Positions 8,467 through 17,392 of a stretch of DNA of 64,000 bases are shown one piece after another. The translations under genes and the position numbers were made by a program. Numbering within the stretch: position 1 is the first letter of the stretch; each line of letters begins with the position of its first letter. Source of the DNA: Pseudoduganella danionis (GTDB lineage: Bacteria; Pseudomonadota; Gammaproteobacteria; Burkholderiales; Burkholderiaceae_D); contig NZ_WNKW01000003.1 of assembly GCF_009720775.1 (NCBI RefSeq), positions 436,028 through 500,027 on the forward strand, read 5' to 3'. Under the pieces are notes generated by a model. It was not told the origin of the DNA. It saw only the letters and a list, made by a program, of their open reading frames with translations, and did no database searches.

Positions 8467-10044
8467 ATGAACGCGAATACGAAACAGGATGATGTGAGCA
8501 TCTCGCGCCGCAAGGCGATCGCTGGCGGCGTTGCGCTGCTGTTGGCCGGCTGCGGCGGCGGTGGCGGTGGCAGTACGGCGGCCGTAACGCCGGTGCCTAG
8601 CCCTACACCGACGCCAACGCCGACCCCTACGCCTACGCCGACTCCTACGCCTACGCCTACGCCGACCAGCATCAGCTTTGCGGACGCCTCGGTGCATGAC
8701 CCGGCCGTGATCCGTGTCGATGGCACTTACTATGTGTTCGGTTCCCATCTGGCGGCCGCCAAGTCCACGGATCTGATGAACTGGACCAAAATCGCCGATG
8801 GCGTCAACAACAGCAACCCGCTGTTCAGCAACGTCACCACGGCGCTGGGCGACACCTTCGCGTGGGCGCAGGTCACGGATCTGTGGGCGCCTGACGTGAT
8901 CCGCCTCGCAGACGGCAAGTACTACTTCTATTACGACGCCTGCAAAGGCGATTCGCCCCGTTCCGCGCTGGGCCTGGCGGTGGCCGACAAGATAGAAGGA
9001 CCATACGTCAACAAGCAGATCATGCTCAAATCCGGCATGTGGGGCCAGATCAGCGAAGATGGCGTCAAGGTCTACGACGCTCTGACCATGCCCAACACGG
9101 TGGATCCGGCGACCTTCTTCGACAAGGATGGCAAGCTGTGGATGGTGTATGGCTCCTATTCTGGTGGCATCTTCATCCTCGCGCTCGATCCGGCCACCGG
9201 CTTGCAGAAACCGGGGCAGGGCTATGGCAAGCGGCTGATGGGCGGTAACCATAGCCGCATCGAAGGCGCGTATATTCTGTACAGCCCGCAGAGCAAGTAC
9301 TACTACCTGTTCACGTCCTTCGGCGGGCTCGATGCCAACGGCGCCTACAATATGCGGGTGGCGCGTTCGCTCAATCCGGACGGTCCCTATGTGGATGCCA
9401 AGGGCAACGACATGGCCAACGTGAAATCGAATCCGGCGCTGCCGCTGTTCGACGATGCCAGCATCGCACCCTATGGCCAGAAAATCATGGGCAACCACCA
9501 GTTCGCGCTGGCCGATGGCGAAACGGGTACGCCGCTGGGCTACGTCTCGCCCGGGCACAACTCGGCCTATTATGATGCGGCCAGTGGCCAGTACTTCCTG
9601 ATTTTCCACACGCGCTTCCCCGGTACGGGCGAGTTGCACCAGATTCGCGTGCATGAAATGTTCGTCAACGAGGATGGCTGGATGGTCGTGGCTCCGTTCC
9701 GCTATGCGCCATTGAGCAAGAACGCAACGCCGCTGTCCACCGAAGTGACGACAGCAGAAGCGGCCGGCGCCTACAAGATGATCAACCACGGCAAGGACAT
9801 TTCTGCCACCATCAAGCCTTCGCAGAATATCCGGCTGGCGGCCGACGGCGTCGTCTCCGGTGCGGCCAGCGGCACATGGAAGCATAATGGCGGGAACAAG
9901 ATCACCATCGTGCTGGGTAGCGGCGGTACTTTCAATGGCGTGCTATCGCGCCAGTGGAACAGCAATGCCAGTGCATTTGTCGTCACATGGACGGCGCAAT
10001 CAGTGGATGGCGTGTCCATCTGGGGCGCACGGACGGGGAACTAG
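8467..10044 (+). CDS. GH43 endo-1,5-alpha-L-arabinanase, Tat-type lipoprotein
   Basis: 525 residues. The N-terminus has a twin arginine (SISRRKAIAGG) followed by lipobox LLAGC with C29, so it looks like a Tat-exported lipoprotein on the cell envelope. A Gly run and an 11-fold Pro-Thr linker (residues 46-67) then lead to a five-bladed GH43 domain. Its catalytic residues are visible: base D78 in VHDPAVI, pKa-modulating D213 in NTVDPATFF, and acid E266 in SRIEGAYI. Residues from about 430 form the C-terminal domain typical of endo-arabinanases of the Bacillus AbnB type. The enzyme would cut the alpha-1,5-arabinan backbone, probably at the outer surface, with the linker holding the domain away from the membrane. 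Confidence 0.9.
   Translation: MNANTKQDDVSISRRKAIAGGVALLLAGCGGGGGGSTAAVTPVPSPTPTPTPTPTPTPTPTPTPTPTSISFADASVHDPAVIRVDGTYYVFGSHLAAAKSTDLMNWTKIADGVNNSNPLFSNVTTALGDTFAWAQVTDLWAPDVIRLADGKYYFYYDACKGDSPRSALGLAVADKIEGPYVNKQIMLKSGMWGQISEDGVKVYDALTMPNTVDPATFFDKDGKLWMVYGSYSGGIFILALDPATGLQKPGQGYGKRLMGGNHSRIEGAYILYSPQSKYYYLFTSFGGLDANGAYNMRVARSLNPDGPYVDAKGNDMANVKSNPALPLFDDASIAPYGQKIMGNHQFALADGETGTPLGYVSPGHNSAYYDAASGQYFLIFHTRFPGTGELHQIRVHEMFVNEDGWMVVAPFRYAPLSKNATPLSTEVTTAEAAGAYKMINHGKDISATIKPSQNIRLAADGVVSGAASGTWKHNGGNKITIVLGSGGTFNGVLSRQWNSNASAFVVTWTAQSVDGVSIWGARTGN
8602..8667 (+). repeat. Hexameric Pro-Thr codon repeat (11 units)
   Basis: Eleven consecutive Pro-Thr codon pairs, mostly CCTACG or CCGACG, encode the linker of the GH43 lipoprotein. 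Units are imperfect at third positions. Length changes by one unit would stay in frame and only shorten or lengthen the linker. Confidence 0.9.
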
Positions 10045-10045
10045 G

Positions 10046-11140
10046 ATGTTTACGAAAATCGGGAAGAAACTCATGGCGGCACGGCCGTCGCTGGCCCTGC
10101 TGTTTAGTCTGGGCGTCGTGCTGGGCATAGGGGGCGCCAGTGCGATGTTTGCCCACGCCGCCACGCAGCCTAACGCTGTCGGCCAGCAGGTCAGCGTGCA
10201 TGATCCGGTCATGATCAAGCAGGGCGATACCTGGTATCTGTTCAGCACGGGGCCGGGCATACCGTTCTATAGCTCGAAGAATATGCGCGACTGGCAGCCG
10301 GAAGGGCAGGTTTTTGCCCAGCCGCCAGCCTGGGCGCGCACGGTAGCGCCCAGCTTCGATGGGCATATCTGGGCGCCCGATGTGCATTTCCACAACGGCC
10401 GCTATTATCTGTACTACTCTGTCTCCGGCTTCGGCAAGAACACCTCCGGCATCGCTGTGACGGTCAACAAGACGCTAGACCCGCGCTCGCCCGACTATCG
10501 CTGGGAAGATCAGGGGCTGGTACTGCAATCGGTGCCGCTGCGCGACAACTGGAATGCCATCGACCCGAACATCATCGAGGACGACAAGGGCAGTGCATGG
10601 CTGGCTTTCGGTTCATTCTGGAGCGGCATCAAGCTGGTGAAACTGAACGAACAGCGTACCGCGCTGGCCCAGCCACAGGAATGGCATGCCATCGCCAGTC
10701 GCACGACGGTACCGGCAGCTGCAGGGGCAGCGGCTGGCAGTGACGACATCGAAGCGCCGTTCATCTTCCGTAAGGGCGACTACTACTACCTGTTTGCTTC
10801 CTTCGGCTACTGCTGCCGCAAGGGCGATAGCACCTACCACGTGGTGGTCGGACGTTCGAAGAGTGTCAGCGGTCCGTATCTGGACAAGAACGGCGTCGAT
10901 ATGATGAAGGGCGGCGGCACCACGCTGATCGCGGGAACCAAGGCGTGGCGCGGTCTGGGCCACAACGGTACCTATACCTTTGACGGCAAGGACTATCTGG
11001 TCATGCACGCCTACGAGACAGCCGACGACTTCCTGCAGAAGCTGAAAGTCATGGAAATCCGCTGGGATAACGCGGGCTGGCCCGCGGTCGATGCCGCCGA
11101 CCTCGATCGCTACCGCAGCAGCATCATCGCCCCCAAATGA
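10046..11140 (+). CDS. GH43 arabinan endo-1,5-alpha-L-arabinosidase, secreted
   Basis: 364 residues from the ATG at 10046, just after the upstream stop. An in-frame ATG at 10073 is a possible alternative. The N-terminal hydrophobic segment LALLFSLGVVLGIGGASAMFAHA is a signal sequence with a long n-region. The five-bladed GH43 fold has base D53 (VHDPVMI), D173 (NAIDPNIIEDD) and acid E236 (DDIEAPFIF). KGDYYYLFASFGYCCRKG matches classic single-domain arabinanases. It would act on linear arabinan or its oligomers. It differs from the preceding GH43 in lacking the lipobox, linker and C-terminal domain, so the pair probably divides labour between anchored and soluble enzyme. Its stop overlaps the GH127 start by four bases. 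Confidence 0.9.
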   Translation: MFTKIGKKLMAARPSLALLFSLGVVLGIGGASAMFAHAATQPNAVGQQVSVHDPVMIKQGDTWYLFSTGPGIPFYSSKNMRDWQPEGQVFAQPPAWARTVAPSFDGHIWAPDVHFHNGRYYLYYSVSGFGKNTSGIAVTVNKTLDPRSPDYRWEDQGLVLQSVPLRDNWNAIDPNIIEDDKGSAWLAFGSFWSGIKLVKLNEQRTALAQPQEWHAIASRTTVPAAAGAAAGSDDIEAPFIFRKGDYYYLFASFGYCCRKGDSTYHVVVGRSKSVSGPYLDKNGVDMMKGGGTTLIAGTKAWRGLGHNGTYTFDGKDYLVMHAYETADDFLQKLKVMEIRWDNAGWPAVDAADLDRYRSSIIAPK

Positions 11141-13587
11141 TGCTGCCATTCAGCCGTCACCTGCTGCGGACGGCATGGCTGCTGCTTGCGCTGCTCCCTG
11201 CGGGGAGTAGCGTTGCGGCAGTTGCCGCACCTTCCACGCCATCCGCATCTTCCGCGCCGTTGCAACTCTTCCCACTCGCCGATGTGCGACTCGGTGCCAG
11301 CCCGTTTCTCGACGCCCAGCGCACCGATCTGCGCTACATCCTCGACATGGAGCCGGACCGGCTGCTCGCACCGTTCCTGCGTGAAGCGGGCCTGCCGCCC
11401 AAACAGGCCAGCTACGGCAACTGGGAATCGAGCGGCCTTGATGGCCATCTCGGCGGCCACTATCTGTCCGCACTGGCACTGATGTACGCTTCTACCGGTG
11501 ACGCCGAAGTGCTGCGCCGGATGAACTACTTTGTCGCCGAGCTAAAACGCTGCCAGCAGCAGAACGGCAATGGCTATATCGGTGGCATCCCCGAAGGCAG
11601 CACCGCCTGGCAGGCCATCGCCCGAGGTGAACTGCATGCGGATAATTTCTCCGTCAATGGCAAATGGGTGCCGTGGTATAACCTGCACAAGCTTTACGCA
11701 GGCCTGCGCGACGCTTACCAGTATGGCGGCAATGCCGATGCGCGCGACATGCTGGTCGCCATGGCCGACTGGGCGCTGGAACTGACCAGCCATCTGAGCG
11801 AAGAGCAGATGCAGGCCATGCTGCGCAGCGAGCATGGCGGCATGAACGAAGTGCTGGCCGATGTGGCGCAGATGACGGGCCAGCGCAAATATCTGGATCT
11901 TGCGATCCGCTTCTCGCAGCCGGGACTCATGCAGCCACTGGCGCAGGGGCAGGACCAGTTGACAGGCATGCACGCCAATACCCAGATCCCCAAGGTGATA
12001 GGCTACCAGCGCATAGGCAGCATGACGGGCCGCGCCGAATGGCAGCAGGCCGCGCAGTTCTTCTGGCAGACCGTGCATGACCACCGCACGGTGGCGATAG
12101 GTGGCAATAGCGTCAAGGAGCACTTCCATGATGCGCAGGACTTCTCACCCATGATCAATGAAGTGGAAGGGCCCGAGACCTGCAACACCTACAATATGCT
12201 CAAGCTGACAGCGCTGCTGTTCCAGCGCGATAGCCGCGCCAGCTATGCCGACTACTACGAGCGCGCGCTGTACAACCATATCCTGTCTTCGCAGCGGCCC
12301 GATACGGGCGGCTTCGTGTATTTCACGCCCATGCGGCCCAACCACTACCGCGTGTATTCGCAGGTGGACAAGGGTATGTGGTGCTGCGTCGGTTCCGGCA
12401 TCGAGAGCCATGCCAAATATGGCGAGTTTATCTACGCCCATCGTGGCGACGAACTGTATGTCAACCTGTTCATCCCTTCCACGCTGAACTGGCGTGAGCG
12501 CGGCATCAGCGTTACTCAATATGGCCGCTTCCCCGAGGAAGACCGCAGCATGCTGCGGATAGCCGGTAACGCCAGCTTTACATTGAAAATTCGTTATCCC
12601 GCATGGGTGGCAGCGGGCGCCATGAAGGTGCGCGTGAACGGCCAGCTAGTGAAGGTGCAGACTGGTCGCGATCATTATCTGAGTCTGCGGCGCCAGTGGC
12701 GCGATGGCGACCAGGTCGAAGTGCAACTGCCGATGACGACACGGCTGGAACAGATGCCGGATCAATCGAACTACTACGCGCTGCTGCATGGCCCCGTGGT
12801 GCTGGCGGCGAAGACCCGGCCGTTCGGTGACGAGAAGCTGAATTTCCTCGCCGATGAATCACGTATGGGCCATGTGGCGCAAGGGCCGGTGTGCCCGCTG
12901 GAGGCCAGTCCCATGCTGGTTAGCGATAGCAAGGACTTCTTGCAGCGGCTGCGGCCTGTGCCGGGTCAGCCGCTGACCTTTAGCGCTACGGGGCTGGTGC
13001 AGCAGCCGGGACAGGGGAAGGCGCAGGGGCAGGCACAGGGTAGCGGCACGCACGATGGCAGCGTCACCTTCATTCCGTTCTACCGGCTGCACGATTCGCG
13101 CTATGTGATTTACTGGCCGTATTCGACGCCTGCCAATCTGGATGCGCTCAGACAGAAGACGGCGCAAAACGAGGCGGCGCGGCTGGCGCTCGATGCGCGT
13201 ACCGTCGATCAGGTGGCGCCGGGTGAGCAGCAGCCGGAGTCTGATCACGGCTTCCGTGGCGAGGGCGCCGATGCGGGGCTTAATCAGGGACGCCACTGGC
13301 GCCATGCGAGCGGCTGGTTCAGCTACCAGCTCAATGATGCCAAGCGCGAGGCACGCGTGCTGCGCCTGAGCTATGCCCGTGGCGATGCTGGCCGACGTTT
13401 CGATATCCGCATCAATGGCCGGCTACTGGCCGAGGTGACACTGACGGCCAGCGCGGCGGAGGAGTTCTACACGGTAGACTACGCGCTGCCTGCGGACCTG
13501 CCTAACGATGGAAAATGGGAAGTGCGCTTCGAGGCGCGCGCCGGCTCCATGGCGGGTGGTCTGTACGGTTTGCGCCTGCTGCGCTGA
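11137..13587 (+). CDS. GH127 beta-L-arabinofuranosidase, exported
   Basis: 816 residues with an N-terminal signal peptide ending near SVAAVAAP. It belongs to the DUF1680/GH127 family, which removes beta-L-arabinofuranose, for example from hydroxyproline-linked arabino-oligosaccharides of extensin. The zinc-cysteine active site is intact: E347 and C349 in EGPETCNTYN, and C416-C417 in MWCCVGSGIES. These correspond to E338, C340, C417 and C418 of Bifidobacterium HypBA1, so C416 is the expected nucleophile. A Gln/Gly-rich stretch near residue 625 and a C-terminal beta domain extend the protein beyond the roughly 650 residues of HypBA1. It overlaps the previous gene by ATGA and closes the hydrolase block. 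Confidence 0.9.
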   Translation: MMLPFSRHLLRTAWLLLALLPAGSSVAAVAAPSTPSASSAPLQLFPLADVRLGASPFLDAQRTDLRYILDMEPDRLLAPFLREAGLPPKQASYGNWESSGLDGHLGGHYLSALALMYASTGDAEVLRRMNYFVAELKRCQQQNGNGYIGGIPEGSTAWQAIARGELHADNFSVNGKWVPWYNLHKLYAGLRDAYQYGGNADARDMLVAMADWALELTSHLSEEQMQAMLRSEHGGMNEVLADVAQMTGQRKYLDLAIRFSQPGLMQPLAQGQDQLTGMHANTQIPKVIGYQRIGSMTGRAEWQQAAQFFWQTVHDHRTVAIGGNSVKEHFHDAQDFSPMINEVEGPETCNTYNMLKLTALLFQRDSRASYADYYERALYNHILSSQRPDTGGFVYFTPMRPNHYRVYSQVDKGMWCCVGSGIESHAKYGEFIYAHRGDELYVNLFIPSTLNWRERGISVTQYGRFPEEDRSMLRIAGNASFTLKIRYPAWVAAGAMKVRVNGQLVKVQTGRDHYLSLRRQWRDGDQVEVQLPMTTRLEQMPDQSNYYALLHGPVVLAAKTRPFGDEKLNFLADESRMGHVAQGPVCPLEASPMLVSDSKDFLQRLRPVPGQPLTFSATGLVQQPGQGKAQGQAQGSGTHDGSVTFIPFYRLHDSRYVIYWPYSTPANLDALRQKTAQNEAARLALDARTVDQVAPGEQQPESDHGFRGEGADAGLNQGRHWRHASGWFSYQLNDAKREARVLRLSYARGDAGRRFDIRINGRLLAEVTLTASAAEEFYTVDYALPADLPNDGKWEVRFEARAGSMAGGLYGLRLLR

Positions 13588-13610
13588 TATCGAAATTGTT
13601 ATCGAAGTTG
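13588..13610 (+). promoter_or_regulatory. Tandem 11-bp direct repeat before the ABC importer
   Basis: TATCGAAATTG at 13588-13598 is repeated as TATCGAAGTTG at 13600-13610, just after the GH127 stop and 85 bases before the binding-protein start. The 12-base period suggests a regulator site or a local duplication. A weak promoter-like pair, TTGGAT at 13623 and TAGTAT at 13647, lies downstream. The repeat is seen directly; its function is a guess. Confidence 0.35.
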
Positions 13611-13694
13611 GCGAAAATGTGATTGGATAGATATTCGAGATTCTCATAGTATGGATGGCAGAAGATACATAAAAATCCATCTGGAGACTTTGCT

Positions 13695-14657
13695 ATGCAA
13701 TCCAAACGCAGAACCCTGCTGGCGGCTGCCTGTCTGGCCGCCTGCTTCGCCAGCCCCGCCTCGTTCGCTGCCAAACCGCTGGTGATCGGCTTTTCCCAGG
13801 TCGGCGCCGAAAGTGAATGGCGCACCGCCAATACCGTGTCCATCAAGGACGCTGCGAAGAAAGACGGCATCACGCTGAAGTTCGCCGACGCCCAGCAGAA
13901 GCAGGAAAATCAGGTCAAGGCCATCCGTTCCTTCATCGCCCAGCGCGTCGATCTGATCGCGTTTTCGCCGGTGGTGGAATCGGGCTGGGATACGGTGCTG
14001 CGGGAAGCCAAGGCGGCCAAGATCCCCGTGGTGCTGACCGACCGTGCCGTGAACGTGAGCGACCCTAGTCTGTACGTGACCTTTATCGGCTCCGATTTCG
14101 TCGAAGAGGGCCGCCGCGCCGGCCGCTGGCTGGTGGAGCGTACTGCCAAGCTGCCTAATCCTGTCATCAACATCGTCGAGCTGCAGGGCACTGTGGGCTC
14201 GGCACCGGCGCTGGATCGCAAGAAAGGCTTCGAGGAAGTCATTGCGGGCAATCCCAAGCTGAAGGTGATCCGCTCGCAGACGGGTGATTTTACGCGTGCC
14301 AAAGGCAAGGAAGTAATGGAAGCCTTCCTCAAGGCGGAAGGCAAGAAGATCAACGTGCTGTATGCGCATAACGACGATATGGCGATAGGCGCCATACAGG
14401 CTATCGAGGAAGCGGGTCTGAAGCCGGGCAAGGATATCCTGGTGATTTCCATCGACGGCGTGAAAGGCGCATTCGAGGCCATGCTGGCCGGTAAGCTCAA
14501 CGTCACGGTGGAATGCAGCCCGCTGCTGGGGCCACAGTTGATGCAGTTGGCGCGCGACATTGTCGCGGGCAAGCCGGTACCGCGTCGTATCACCACGGTG
14601 GAGGGCGTATTCCCTGCCGAAGTGGCGGCCAAAGAATTCCCGAGCCGTAAATACTGA
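13695..14657 (+). CDS. ytfQ: Periplasmic furanose-binding protein, YtfQ-like
   Basis: 320 residues with a signal peptide (MQSKRRTLLAAACLAACFASPASFA), preceded by TGGAG. The mature protein closely follows E. coli YtfQ, with matches such as GFSQVGAESEWR, ADAQQKQENQVKAIRSFIAQ, ELQGTVGSAPALDRKKGF, RSQTGDFTRAKGKEVMEAF and AHNDDMAIGAIQAIEEAGL. YtfQ binds galactofuranose and delivers it to an ABC permease. Here, between arabinofuranosidases and an oxidative arabinose pathway, the ligand is more likely L-arabinose in furanose form. The gene starts a four-gene importer block in the same order as the E. coli set. A role as arabinose importer is inferred from context. Confidence 0.9.
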   Translation: MQSKRRTLLAAACLAACFASPASFAAKPLVIGFSQVGAESEWRTANTVSIKDAAKKDGITLKFADAQQKQENQVKAIRSFIAQRVDLIAFSPVVESGWDTVLREAKAAKIPVVLTDRAVNVSDPSLYVTFIGSDFVEEGRRAGRWLVERTAKLPNPVINIVELQGTVGSAPALDRKKGFEEVIAGNPKLKVIRSQTGDFTRAKGKEVMEAFLKAEGKKINVLYAHNDDMAIGAIQAIEEAGLKPGKDILVISIDGVKGAFEAMLAGKLNVTVECSPLLGPQLMQLARDIVAGKPVPRRITTVEGVFPAEVAAKEFPSRKY

Positions 14658-14661
14658 CGTC

Positions 14662-16248
14662 ATGAGCAGCTCAATGACTGCAGCAACTGCGGCGACTATG
14701 GCGCCCGTGCTGGAACTACGCGGCATCAGCAAGGCCTTCACAGGTGTGCAGGCGCTGAATGCCGTCTCGCTCACGCTTTACCCGGGCGAAGTGCATACGC
14801 TGATGGGGCAGAATGGCGCCGGAAAATCCACGCTGATCAAGGTGCTGACGGGCGTGCATACGCCCGATCACGGCGAGATACTGCTGCAAGGCCGCGCCAT
14901 CCGTCCTGCTTCTACGCTCGATGCGCAGAATCTCGGCATCAGTACCGTCTACCAGGAAGTAAACCTGTGCCCGAATCTGTCGGTGGCGGAGAATATCTTC
15001 ATTGGCCGCTATCCGCAGAAAGCTGGCCGCATTGATTGGCAGGGCATGAGCCAGCAGGCCAGTGCGCTGCTGGAGCGCCTGCAGGTGAGCATCGATGTGA
15101 CCCGCCCACTGGCCAGCTATCCGCTGGCGGTGCAGCAGATGGTCGCCATCTCGCGCGCCTTGCTAGGCTCGGCCAAGGTGCTGATACTCGATGAACCGAC
15201 TTCCAGCCTCGATGAAAAGGAAGTCGAACTGCTGTTCTCCGTGCTGCGCGATCTGCGCCAGCAGGGGATGGCCATCCTGTTCGTCACCCATTTCCTTGAC
15301 CAGACTTATGCCATTTCCGACCGTATCACGGTGATGCGCAATGGCGAGCGGGAAGGCGAGTATGCCTGCAGCGAACTGTCGCGCGTGGAACTGGTCAACA
15401 AGATGGTGGGGGCGCCCGCTGCCGGCACGAGTACGAACGCTAATGCAGGTCAGGGCCAGAGCCCAAGCGAGGCCGAAGGCCAAAGCCACAGCCAGAATCA
15501 GGCAGGCGGCATGCCGGCTTTCCTGCGCGCGCTGGGACTGGGGCGGCGCGGCTCGCTGGCACCGGTCGATCTGGAAGTGCGCAAGGGCGAGCTGCTCGGA
15601 TTGGCCGGTCTGCTGGGCTCGGGCCGCACGGAGCTGGCGCGTCTGCTGTTCGGTGCCGACCGCGCCGATAGCGGCAAAGTCGCCATCCATGGCAAACAGC
15701 GCCAGATCGCCACGCCGCGCGATGCGATAGCGGCCGGCATAGGCTTCTGCTCGGAAGACCGCAAGCATGAAGGCGCGGTGCTGGAACTGTCCGTGCGCGA
15801 GAACATGATGCTGGCTTTGCAGGCCCGTCTGGGCATACTGCGCGCGATTCCGCTCAAACGTCAGCAGGAACTCGCGCAGCATTATGTGCAGGCGCTGGGC
15901 ATCAAGACGGCCAGTATAGAAACGCCTATCGGTGCGCTCTCGGGTGGCAACCAGCAGAAAGTGCTGCTGGCGCGCTGGCTGGTGAATGAGCCGGAAATGC
16001 TGATCCTCGACGAGCCTACGCGCGGCATCGATGTACGGGCCAAGCAGGAGATCATGGATTATGTAGCGGGCCTGTGCCGCAAGGGTATGTCGATACTGTT
16101 TATCTCGTCCGAACTGCCCGAAGTGCTGCGTGTGAGCGACCGTATTGTGGTCATGCGCGACCGTAAGACGGCCGGCGAATATGCACGCAATGCACTCGAT
16201 GAAAGCTCGGTGCTGCAGGTGATCGCAGCGGGAGCAAACCATGTCTAG
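14662..16248 (+). CDS. ytfR: Sugar ABC transporter ATPase, YtfR-like
   Basis: 528 residues from the ATG at 14662, four bases after the binding-protein stop. An earlier in-frame start would overlap that gene by about 100 bases. Two nucleotide-binding domains are present. The first has Walker A GQNGAGKST (about 49-57) and Walker B VLILDEPTSSLD but a degenerate signature (PLAVQQM). The second has a degenerate Walker A (GLLGSGRTE), canonical signature LSGGNQQK and Walker B MLILDEPTRGID. This asymmetry is normal for the CUT2 class. Unusual is a roughly 30-residue Gln/Ser/Gly/Asn-rich linker around residues 255-284 between the domains. The end overlaps the first permease by eight bases. Confidence 0.92.
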   Translation: MSSSMTAATAATMAPVLELRGISKAFTGVQALNAVSLTLYPGEVHTLMGQNGAGKSTLIKVLTGVHTPDHGEILLQGRAIRPASTLDAQNLGISTVYQEVNLCPNLSVAENIFIGRYPQKAGRIDWQGMSQQASALLERLQVSIDVTRPLASYPLAVQQMVAISRALLGSAKVLILDEPTSSLDEKEVELLFSVLRDLRQQGMAILFVTHFLDQTYAISDRITVMRNGEREGEYACSELSRVELVNKMVGAPAAGTSTNANAGQGQSPSEAEGQSHSQNQAGGMPAFLRALGLGRRGSLAPVDLEVRKGELLGLAGLLGSGRTELARLLFGADRADSGKVAIHGKQRQIATPRDAIAAGIGFCSEDRKHEGAVLELSVRENMMLALQARLGILRAIPLKRQQELAQHYVQALGIKTASIETPIGALSGGNQQKVLLARWLVNEPEMLILDEPTRGIDVRAKQEIMDYVAGLCRKGMSILFISSELPEVLRVSDRIVVMRDRKTAGEYARNALDESSVLQVIAAGANHV

Positions 16249-17392
16249 TCTGATTTTGCAGCGGCCTGCCGCTGTGCCGAAAGCGGGAAGTTCTATCATG
16301 TTTGTGCACCATCCCCTGTTCCGTCCCGTGGCGGCGCTGGCCCTGCTGCTGTTGCTGGACCTGTTGCTGATACCCGGCTTCTTCCACCTCGAACTCAAGG
16401 ACGGCCATCTGTACGGCAGTCTGATCGACATCCTCAACCGCGCCGCACCTTTGATACTGGCAGCGCTGGGCATGACACTGGTGATTGCCACGCGCGGCAT
16501 CGATATCTCGGTGGGCGCCGTGGTGGCCATCAGCGCTACGGTAGCGGCCATGCTGATAGGCGGCACCATGGTCATGCAGGATGGCGTGCCGACTTATGTG
16601 GCGAACACTCCGATGGTATGGGCGCTGTGTGCGGCCATGGGCGCGGCGCTGTTATGCGGCGCATGGAACGGCATACTGGTAGCTGGTCTGGGCCTGCAGC
16701 CCATCGTCGCTACGCTGATCCTGATGGTGGCGGGGCGCGGTCTGGCCCAGTTGTTCACGGATGGCCAGATCATCACCGTCTACTACCAGCCTTACTTTTT
16801 CCTCGGCAGCGGCTATCTGTTTGGCTTGCCGTTCTCGCTGTATCTGGTGGCGGGCGTATTCGCGCTGACCGCGCTGCTGATGCGTAAGACTGCACTGGGC
16901 CTGTTCATCCAGACGGTCGGCATCAACCCCGTGGCAGCGCGGCTGGCTGGCCTGCGTACGGCGGTGCTGATCTTCTTTGTATATGTGTTCTGCAGCGCCT
17001 GTGCCGGTCTGGCTGGGCTGATCATCAGCGCAAATATCAAGAGCGCCGACGCGAACAACGCCGGCCTGCTGCTGGAACTCGATGCGATTCTGGCCGTGAC
17101 GCTGGGCGGCACCTCGCTGGCCGGCGGTAAATTCAGTCTGGTCGGCAGCGTGGTAGGGGCGCTCATCATCCAGACGCTGACCTACACCATTTATTCGCTC
17201 GGCCTGCCGCCGGAAATCAATATGGTGGTCAAGTCGGTGGTGGTATTCCTGGTCTGCCTGTCGCAGTCGGCCGAATTCAAAACCATGTGGCGTGCCATGC
17301 AGGCGCGGACCTGGTCGGGCGCCGCAGCGGGCAAGCCGAGCGGCGCCAAGGCGGATGCCAAGGCAGACGCCAAGCAGGGAGGCACAGCATGA
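16241..17392 (+). CDS. ytfT: Sugar ABC transporter permease, YtfT-like
   Basis: 383 residues, a CUT2/BPD_transp_2 permease with about eight to ten hydrophobic segments. The family signature regions are visible: GMTLVIATRGIDISVGAVVAIS, GLGLQPIVATLILMVAGRG, and LDAILAVTLGGTSLAGGKFSLVGSVVGAL. The C-terminal tail from about residue 355 is a hydrophilic Ala/Lys/Asp-rich extension (KADAKADAKQGG), not usual for the family. The start overlaps the ATPase by eight bases and the stop overlaps the next permease as ATGA. An alternative start at the ATG at 16299 (MFVHHPLF) would remove the overlap. It should form a heterodimeric channel with the following YjfF-like protein. Confidence 0.9.
   Translation: MSSLILQRPAAVPKAGSSIMFVHHPLFRPVAALALLLLLDLLLIPGFFHLELKDGHLYGSLIDILNRAAPLILAALGMTLVIATRGIDISVGAVVAISATVAAMLIGGTMVMQDGVPTYVANTPMVWALCAAMGAALLCGAWNGILVAGLGLQPIVATLILMVAGRGLAQLFTDGQIITVYYQPYFFLGSGYLFGLPFSLYLVAGVFALTALLMRKTALGLFIQTVGINPVAARLAGLRTAVLIFFVYVFCSACAGLAGLIISANIKSADANNAGLLLELDAILAVTLGGTSLAGGKFSLVGSVVGALIIQTLTYTIYSLGLPPEINMVVKSVVVFLVCLSQSAEFKTMWRAMQARTWSGAAAGKPSGAKADAKADAKQGGTA

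Noticed and set aside
8602..8667. Short tandem array considered as CRISPR or phase-variable tract
   Set aside because: Six-base units in frame inside a coding linker with no spacers. Length changes would not shift frame.
6888..8726. 612-codon open frame antisense to the GH51 gene, with a Gly-Val run
   Set aside because: It is the reverse of the GH51 gene and the Pro-Thr repeat. High-GC codon bias leaves long antisense frames open. There is no ribosome site or family match.
8413..9885. 490-codon minus frame opposite the GH43 lipoprotein
   Set aside because: Shadow of the GH43 gene, with Arg-rich low-complexity translation from the repeat region.
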